The translations under genes and the position numbers were made by a program. DNA of 64,000 nt from Nelumbo lutea (Eukaryota > Streptophyta > Magnoliopsida > Proteales > Nelumbonaceae): assembly GCA_022828595.1 (NCBI GenBank), contig JAKGHH010000002.1:45850222-45914221 (forward strand), given 5' to 3'. Under the pieces are notes generated by a model that saw nothing but the letters and a program-made list of their open reading frames with translations, was not told the DNA's origin and did no database searches. This document shows positions 56,761 through 64,000 of the stretch, piece by piece; within the stretch, counting starts at the first letter, position 1, and the number at the start of each line of letters is the position of its first letter.

Positions 56761-57690
56761 AAGAGTGACTAACTTCTTTGTAGTGGCTTTGATGAAGATT
56801 GTGACTCTATAGTCAAAGGTTCAAACTTCAAGTAGAGAACATAAGACTAGCAAAAAGTTGGGTGGTAAATTAATATCTTTTCATTCTTCATTGTTGTGTT
56901 TGGTTTGAAAGGATTTCCTTTCCTTTCTCGACTTTTTTTTTTATCTTCAAACCAATTACAACATTAAGTATTTATGTACTTTCATATATTATATTTTTCG
57001 TAAGGGTGATTTTTTAATAAATTGTTGATATTAAAAATGATACAACATGTCTAAGCTGAGATATCCACCAACAACTTCTTCTAAGGTGTTAGGAAATTAA
57101 CGATGATTATTACAAGGACAAAAACATTAAAACAAGCCCCAACAAGTCGATGTCAGAATTCAACCAACATAGTAGACACCCCGAATTAACAAATTAATAG
57201 AAACCTTACGTCATGCATCCCTTAGCCGCCACCACGTCATCGCATACAACACTTCGACAAAAACATGTGATCCAAGCAAGATTACTGGCATTGGACCCGA
57301 GAGAACGATGGTTTCTATTAAATTTTAAGGTACAATACAATCACATTTTCATTGTGGATGTTAAATTCTCAATAAGGATTCAAAAATTTTGACAAAAGCA
57401 CGGAGGTATACACTTATCATCCACTCTTAAAAGCGATTATACCTACAATTAAAAAAAAAAAGTCAAATAAATTCCGACAAATCAAAGATTGATAATAATT
57501 AAGGATCATCACCTAAAAAGTCATCTCGAACCCTTAGTAAGTACTGCAAAAGCCAATTGGGTTCCTTGAAACAAGCCACAAAAGAGTCTTTAGGTATACC
57601 CATGCATAAAAACCGATCTTAGATGATCCTCAAAGCCAATATCCATTGTCATTGTGCGGTATTTAAATAGACTAGTTTAAGAGCACATAT
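56761..57690. other. Unassigned intergenic sequence
   Basis: No gene was recognised. A short foldback-like segment with tgtgtttggtttgaaagg near 56907 resembles the MITE at 3170. Confidence 0.3.
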
Positions 57691-57691
57691 C

Positions 57692-57975
57692 AAGGTTTCT
57701 AAAACCGAATCGAATAATGAATCAATCAGGGTCCAGTTTTTGGGTTAAACGGTCCAACCATTTTGAATTGAATGAATGACCCATTCTAAAAAAATAAAAT
57801 AAAATAAACGGCCAAATTGTTGGATGGTTCAAATGGTTTGAATGCTCGAGTCAGCGGTTTGCTGACCAAATCAACAGTTTTTGGCAGAATAGCGGTTCTT
57901 GGGCAAAACGGAATCGATCCTGACCAGTTCCGATTTGACCACTCGGTCCTGACCGGTTCGGTTTTGAAAATGATG
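57692..57975. repeat. Degenerate inverted-end repeat (aaccgaa-rich)
   Basis: The left end ttctaaaaccgaatcg and the complement of the right end, tttcaaaaccgaaccg, match at 13 of 16 bases. The interior has aacggtccaacca and gaccggttcgg motifs typical of small plant DNA-transposon derivatives. No TSD was determined. Confidence 0.4.
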
Positions 57976-59146
57976 GCATGTATAGTAAGTATTAATCATA
58001 TATAGGTGGCATTTGGAATTAATGCCATTTCTTAGAAAATGGTGCTGTATAAACATGCTTTTTTCTCATAAAACGTTTTCCCAGGAAAAAAACAAACATC
58101 CAATATTTTCCCCAAAAAAAAAATATTTCTGATGTGGCATTGATGTTGCAACAACGTTGATGCCAAATACCTACATAATGCATAAAATCCAAGTATTATG
58201 TTTATACATTATAAATGTATATAGGCTTGGTTGTGTCAAAAGATGCACTATATAGAGGACAAATGGACGAGTTTGATTGGTTTTGATGGTGGGAGATGTT
58301 TTAGATCTCGGGTTATGATCTAAACAAATTCATATAAGACCAGATCCATTGAAATTCCTATTTGCATTTGTGAGATTAAATCCACAACAAATTAGGGATC
58401 TATTACCAACAAAATGGTCCCAATACTTCCTTGACAGGCCATTTAAGTTGTACATTGGAAGTATCTTTCTTATCATTCATGGAGAAATGTTTTCAATGTG
58501 CAATTGTAATGGCTTGTTAGGACAATATTCGGGGCAAATTTAAACTCTAGGGATGAAAAGAAATAAAAACATTCTTGATCACATGACTTGCATGCATATC
58601 ACTCTGAATGCCCTCCACACAAAATTGGTTCTCACAACCAACTATAGCCATACGTTGGAAACATTTTTTCAACAGGGAAGATGCTTTGATGTGTGGATTA
58701 GGGTTGCAATTGAACCAAGATCTAATTGAATAGTTTGGGCTTTGATTTAAGTTCGATTCTAATCAAGTTAGAACCAAAATTTTATCTCGAGATAAGCTTG
58801 ATTATTTATTAAAATTCAAGCTCAATCAATAAAAAAGTTTGGTATGAAAGCTTACAAATCTGATTCAATTAACATATAGATACATAAATATATACGTTAT
58901 AGAATATAAAATTAGGGCTGTTCATGGGTAGGGTCGGTTTAGTTTCAGTTAATATTGTTAATCGAACCGAGATTTCTTAGGTTAACATTGGTTTGGATTG
59001 GTTTCAATTACACCAACCCAGATAAAAATGTTAGTTCAATGCTTCAATCACACAAATTGATGTTTTTGTTTTTAACTTTTTTTCTTTATCTTGACAAGTG
59101 TCCAACATCAGTCGAAATTCATTAATACCTTTACTTTGATAATACA
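57976..59146. other. Unassigned sequence with possible hAT MITE remains
   Basis: tagggttgcaattgaacc (about 58702) and tagggctgttcatgggtag (about 58915) each resemble hAT-type terminal repeats, but no matching right ends with 8-bp TSDs were confirmed. Confidence 0.3.
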
Positions 59147-59702
59147 TGTTGGAATGGGACAGTGGATAATATAATTTGTATGTGCACAGAAAGAAACAAA
59201 TGTAGATAGCAAGAAAGTGAAAGAAAGAAGGAAGTTCCTTCTTTCTTTCACTTTCTTGCTATCTATATATATATAACACTAGATTTAACGTGGTTTGGTC
59301 AAATTGCCTATGTCCATAGGCAGCAACTCGGAGTTTTACTTCTTCACTATAAACAAGAGAAAATACAATACTAAAAATGACCTCACCAAAACCTCACCCG
59401 TACCCAACACCACACTCCTCTCAACACACTGTATACATGTGTACAATGAAATGAATAAGGAATGAAAAGAATGGAAGAGGGGACCCCTATTTATACTTGT
59501 AGAGAGGGTTATAAGGGGGATTTTGAATATTTAATTAAAACCACATACTTAAGCGATGAACATAGGCTTCATCGCTAAGTAAGAAGAAAATGTGGGCTTC
59601 GACTGGTGGGTCACCGATTGTGATATGGTGGGCTTAGTCGGTGGGCCATTGTTTTGTTAATTCGGTGAGCCACCAACTAGCCCATCGATTCTACTTTTAA
59701 CA
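59147..59702 (-). repeat. Copia 3 3' LTR
   Basis: The plus strand starts tgttggaatgggacagtgga and ends cttttaaca. It contains a perfect palindrome absent from the other LTR. Confidence 0.9.
59203..59265. repeat. Perfect 63-nt palindrome in the copia 3 LTR
   Basis: The left arm 59203-59233 (tagatagcaagaaagtgaaa and on to gaaggaa) is the exact complement of the right arm 59235-59265, with a single-base loop g at 59234. The other LTR has only one arm's worth of this sequence, near 63549. Confidence 0.97.
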
Positions 59703-59714
59703 TTCTCCCACTTG
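59703..59714 (-). promoter_or_regulatory. Copia 3 polypurine tract
   Basis: On the minus strand caagtgggagaa directly precedes the LTR start tgttaaaag. Confidence 0.85.
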
Positions 59715-62700
59715 AATACTATTTTCATAGTGAAAAAACCTCTCAAGAATATCTGACGATCAACTTTTGTTAAGTGGCGTTAAGTCCTAGATTTGCCCAT
59801 CCTCAACTACTTCATGAACAAAGAGGTATTATACATCAATGTGTTTGGTTCAAGAATGAAATACGGGATTTCGTGCTAAGTGTAATGCGCTTTGATTGTC
59901 ACAATGAATAGTCACCACTTCTTACTTTATGTGGAATTTTTCAAACAACCTCTTTAGCCAAATATTTTCTTTGCATATTTGTGTAATTAAGATATATTTT
60001 GCTTTTGTTGTAAATAAGGCCATTATAGATTACAATTTTGATGCCTAATTCACTTCGCCATTAAGTAAAGAAAACACATATCCAGTAGTTGATTTTCTAT
60101 AATCACAATCTCCTACATAATCTGCATCTACATAACTAACTAGCATCAAGCTTTGGCCACTGTAACAAATGGAAATTTTAGAAGTACCCTTCAAATAACA
60201 AAGGATTCTTTTCACCGCAGTCCAATGATCTTTTCTTGGATTTTCCATGAACTTACTAACTACTCCCACTACTTGTGCAATGTTTGGTCTGGTGCACACT
60301 ATGCAAACATAAAGATACCTACTGCTGATAAATATGGTATATGGGACATCCTTGTCTTTTTAGTTTCAGTGTTAGGGAATTGTTCTGAAGACAACTTGCA
60401 ACCAACAGGAAATGGGATACTGACTGGTTTGGATTCTTGCATGTTTAAGCAACATAAGATCCTTTAAACATAACTCTTCTGAGTTATCCAAACTTTTCTG
60501 TTCTTTCTGTCTTTATATATCGTTATCCCAAAAATATGATTAACCGCCCCTAGATCCTTCATGTCAAACTTCCTAGCTATATGAGCTTTCAATTAGTACC
60601 TGCAACTAGCATGTCATCAACATATAATAGTAAAATGATGAAGCAATCTTTACCAAAGTATGTGTAGGCACAATGATTTGCTTCACATTTGCTAAAGCCC
60701 AAACTCACAATGAAGGAATCAAACCGTTTATACCAACACCTTGGCACCTGCTTTAGGCCACAAAGTGGTTTAGTCAACCAAAAACCATATCCTTTTTGTC
60801 GTTCTTCACAAAGCCTTTAGGTTGAATCATATAAACCGCTTCTTCAATATTACCATGCAAAAAGATAGTCTTAACATCTAACTGCTCCAACTCCAACTCA
60901 AGTACTGCAGTTATACTTAATATAATAAGAATAGTGCTTAATCGAACAATAGGAGAAAATATTTCATTAAAGTCGATACTTGATTTTTGTGCATATCCTT
61001 TTACAACTAGTCAAGCTTTGTATCTTTTAACATTTCCATTAGTGTCTTTTCTGACTAATGGCCTTTTGACCCTTAGGTAGTTTGACTAACTCCCAACTTT
61101 TGTTTTTCTTTTGAACTTCAATTTTCACCTCCATAGCCACTTGCCAATAATAAACATCTAGGCATTTGCATGCTTCCTGATATGAATAAGGCTCATGCTC
61201 TTCTGTAATGCAAGCATAAGCTGTTACATAATCCTGAAGCCAAACAAGAGATCTTGTAGCTCTCATTGATCGACCTTGATCATCATGGGTTTCTCCTTCA
61301 AAATTTTCAACGTGATCTTCATTAGTTTCATCAACAGTTGCATCAATTTGTTGCTCTTAAATCTTTTGAAAAGATTCTACTTCAACTTTCTCCGTTGTCA
61401 TAGAGCTTGATTTTGTATTTTCTTTCTGCATCAAATCTTCATTGAAAATAACATCTCAACTAATAACTATCTTGTAAGTAGTAGAATCCCACAATCTGTA
61501 CCCCTTTGTACCTTCTGCGTAGCCAAGAAAAATACTTCTTTGGAATTTTGTAATCAAGTGCCATAGTGGGAAAGCGATTTACTAGATAACCTGCTGCTTT
61601 GACTGTTTCTGCCCAAAAGCACTGCTCTAGCCCAGTTGCTCTTAACATGCTTCTAGCTCAATCCATAAGTGTACGGTTCATCCATTCAGTAAACTCCGTT
61701 TTGTTATGGAATTTGAGGAACTGTATATTGTCTCAAAATGTCATGCTCACTGCAAAAATCTTCAAATTCATTCGAGGTATATTCCTTTCCATTATCGGTT
61801 CTCAAACACTTAATTATTTTTTCCTTCTGATTTTCAACTAGAGTTTTGAACTTCTTAAAATAGAAAAATATATCACTCTTCCTTCAGAGCATATACACCC
61901 ATACTTTCCTAAAGAAATCATCAATAAAGGAGACAAAGAATAAAAAACTTCAAAGAAATTCCATAGTAGCTTCCCATGTATTAGATGTATTAGATCTAAT
62001 ACCTCTCTACTTCTAGCTTTAGACTTAGGAAAAATAGCTCTATAGTGTTTTTCAAATAAACAATATTCACAAAAATTCAAATAAGTAGATTTTGACCAAG
62101 AAGTACCTTTAGTCCTTACTTGTTCATATGACCCAAACGTCTATGCCAAATAATGACGAAATTGATCACAGCATTTGCAACGATGGCCTCACCGACCATG
62201 ATATCTCTAATCAAGTGATATAACTTTCCTTGTAATTTTCCCTTTGCAATCATCATAGCTCATTTATCGATCTTCAATTGGTCTTTTTCTCCAAAAAAAT
62301 TATAACCGTCCTCATTAAACTTTCCCAGTAACAGGAGACTTTTTCGTAGTTCATGAACATGTCGTACACCAGAGATTGTACGAGTGATGTCGTCAAACAT
62401 AGTAATTCTAACGTCTCCAACTCCCACTATTTTACATGTGTTGTTGTTGTATGCAAACAATCCCATTATCGCATGATTGGTATGTGTAGAACCAATCTTT
62501 GCATGGTGTCATATGAAAAGAAGCACCAAAATCTAATATCTAGTTGTGCTTTAAGTTTTCACATGAATCAATATACAGTACATCACCATCTTCTGATGAA
62601 TCACTTCCTTCTCAAATATTTCGTTGGAAATTATTTGAAACTGGATCTTTGTTAGAGTTGGGCCGATTTTGATTTGCTTTGGGTTGCCTACAAATATTTC

Positions 62701-63410
62701 CGAATGTGACCATTCTTACCATAGTTCCAACACTTGTCCTTTCCTTTTGCCTCTTGATTTGGATCTCATTTGATTTTTGTTATAATTGTTTCTCTCATTT
62801 GATCTACCTCATACCATCGTTGCATCACCTTAAGAGCTCTCACCAACTTTTCTATAAGATTCTTCTGTGAGCAATGTATAAATAGTAGATTCTAATGATA
62901 GATCTTTGGTATTGCTCAAATTCATTATCAAACTATTCCAAGAATCTGGCATAGAGAAAAGAAAAAAGCAACATTTTCTTCATCATTAATACATACCTTA
63001 ACATATGCTAATTTGCTTATTAAAGTGTTGAACCCATTCAAGTGTTCTTGCATGGAGGCTTCATCCTTCATCCTTAGGTTGTAGAGTTGTCGTCAGAGAA
63101 AGATTCTATTGGACATCAATTTCCCCTCGTAGAGATTCCACAACTTGTTCCATAAACCTTTGGTAGTGGTTTCCTCGGACACACTGAATAAAACTTAATG
63201 TTCTAAAGCAATAAGAATATCAGTCGTGGCTATCTAGTTTTTCTTCTCAAAATCTTCATCCTTCATATCAGTAGGCTTCTTCTCTTTTCCTTGTAAAGCA
63301 ATTGCACAATCTTCTTTCACCAATACAACATGCATCTTCAGCTTCCATACTACATAATTGGATTCATTGAATTTTGGTATATCAAACCAGGTAAATCTTG
63401 TGCTTGTCAT
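59715..63410 (-). pseudogene. Copia 3 gag-pol, broken
   Basis: On the minus strand, gag begins MTSTRFTWFDIPKFNESNYV at 63410 with WKLKMHVVLVKEDC. The protease region includes VGDVRITMFDDITRTISGVR (about 62400). The pre-integrase finger shows CEYCLFEKHYRAIFPKSKAR (about 62060). The integrase end has FWAETVKAAGYLVNRFPTMA (about 61610). RT has GLKQVPRCWYKRFDSFI and LLLYVDDMLVAGTN (about 60600). RNase H has VDADYVGDCDYRKSTTGYVF (about 60100). Many stops and frame changes separate these pieces, so no functional product is possible. Confidence 0.9.
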
Positions 63411-63477
63411 ATTTAACACATGCAATATTATAGCATCAAATATAGATTTTGGTAGAACCCTAGAACAAAATCATGAA

Positions 63478-63490
63478 GCTTTGATACCAA
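63478..63490 (-). promoter_or_regulatory. Copia 3 primer binding site
   Basis: The minus strand reads ttggtatcaaagc just after the LTR end, a one-base variant of the tRNA-Met site. Confidence 0.88.
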
Positions 63491-63491
63491 T

Positions 63492-63946
63492 TGTTGGAAT
63501 AGCACAACGGATAATATAATCTGTATGTGCATAGAAAGAAACAAATGCAGATAGCAAGAAAGCGAAAGAAAGAAAGAAGAGAGATAAAACACCAGATTTA
63601 ACATGGTTTGGCCAAATTGCCTATGTCCACGAGCAGCAGCTCGGAGTTTTACTTCTTCATTATAAATAAGAGAAACAATATTAAAAATGACCTCACCAGA
63701 ACCTTACTCGTACCCAACACCCAATACACCCAACACCACACTCCTCTCAACACACTGTATACATGTACACAATGAAATGAATAAGGAATAAAAAATAAAG
63801 GAGGAAGGACCCCTATTTATACTTGTAGAGAGGGGTATAAAGGGGATTTTGATGATTTAATTACATCCACATACTTAAGTGGTGAAAATAGTCTTCACCG
63901 CTAAGTAATAAGAAAAGGTGGGCTTTGACCGATAGGCCACCAATTG
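63492..63946 (-). repeat. Copia 3 5' LTR, interrupted
   Basis: Matches the left LTR from tgttggaatagcacaacgga up to ggccaccaattg. It then breaks off at the hAT-like terminus. It carries a local 10-base duplication (acccaatacacccaacacc, about 63715). Confidence 0.88.
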
Positions 63947-64000
63947 TAGGGGTGAGCAAACAGTTTATTAGGTTAAAAACCAAATCGAATAAACCAAAAT
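63947..64000. mobile_element. Start of a hAT-like element inserted in the LTR
   Basis: taggggtgagcaaacagttt at 63947 is typical of hAT-family terminal repeats in plants, and it interrupts the LTR homology exactly there. The right end is outside the window. The predicted 8-bp TSD would be accaattg. Confidence 0.6.

Larger units (their letters stand above)
59147..64000 (-). mobile_element. Ty1/copia LTR retrotransposon 3 (minus strand, runs off window)
   Basis: LTRs begin tgttggaat at 59147 and 63492 on the plus strand. On the minus strand the order is 5' LTR (right), tRNA-Met primer site, gag, protease, integrase, RT, RNase H, polypurine tract, 3' LTR (left, 556 bp). The gag signature and overall style resemble the Tnt1/Tork group. 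Coding is heavily broken. The right LTR is interrupted at 63947, so the right TSD is not visible; the left flank is ataca. Confidence 0.9.

Noticed and set aside
1..64000. CRISPR arrays, bacterial operons, riboswitches and similar prokaryotic systems
   Set aside because: The window is clearly plant nuclear DNA with spliced genes. The repeats seen are duplications, LTRs and microsatellites, not spaced arrays.

Overview
This is a window of plant nuclear DNA. It holds two spliced nuclear genes whose products match well-known angiosperm proteins, with canonical GT/AG introns, embedded in Ty1/copia, Ty3/gypsy, LINE, hAT and Harbinger-type repeats. The sequence alone does not fix the species. The long TE-filled introns and large intergenic spaces suggest a medium or large angiosperm genome.

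Layout. (1) 1-11.8 kb: no confident gene. It holds a 158-bp tandem duplication, a nested inverted repeat of about 1.2 kb (1601-2788), small foldback MITEs, and a 5'-truncated LINE 3' end with its target-site duplication (8814-9235). (2) 11.8-16.9 kb: a complete but dead copia element (TSD tgggg) that lacks gag. (3) 17.8-22.8 kb: a second complete copia element in the same orientation (TSD tatag), with LTRs starting TA and ending CA. (4) 24.8-25.3 kb: a hAT-type MITE with an 8-bp TSD. (5) 26.7-31.9 kb: gene 1 on the plus strand, mitochondrial ATP synthase subunit d (five exons, 168 aa). (6) 33.2-50.0 kb: gene 2 on the minus strand, a mitochondrial-carrier-family protein with an N-terminal extension and an EF-hand (seven coding exons, 826 aa), homologous to Arabidopsis At2g35800 (SAMTL). 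Its introns hold LINE fragments in both orientations and a hAT MITE nested inside a LINE reverse transcriptase. (7) 53.0-56.8 kb: the 3' end of a Ty3/gypsy element that looks Tat-lineage, with an antisense extra ORF, a polypurine tract, a 3' LTR, and a palindromic cluster of LTR pieces to its left. (8) 59.1-64.0 kb: a third copia element on the minus strand; its upstream LTR is interrupted by a hAT-like insertion at the window edge.

The two genes converge, with stop codons about 1.4 kb apart. Gene 1 encodes a peripheral-stalk subunit of the mitochondrial F1Fo ATP synthase. Gene 2 encodes a membrane carrier. They share organellar themes but nothing indicates functional linkage. All exon junctions of both genes keep frame, and both protein lengths are close to those I recall for the Arabidopsis proteins (168 and about 823 aa). 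Both look functional.

I found no convincing previously undescribed biological system. The items most worth a second look are: the nested palindrome at 1.6-2.8 kb; the hAT MITE carrying five copies of a GC-rich hairpin motif; the antisense ORF and LTR foldback at 53-56 kb; the perfect 63-nt palindrome confined to one LTR at 59.2 kb; and the gag-less copia element with a long repetitive leader. All positions and comparisons were made by eye.
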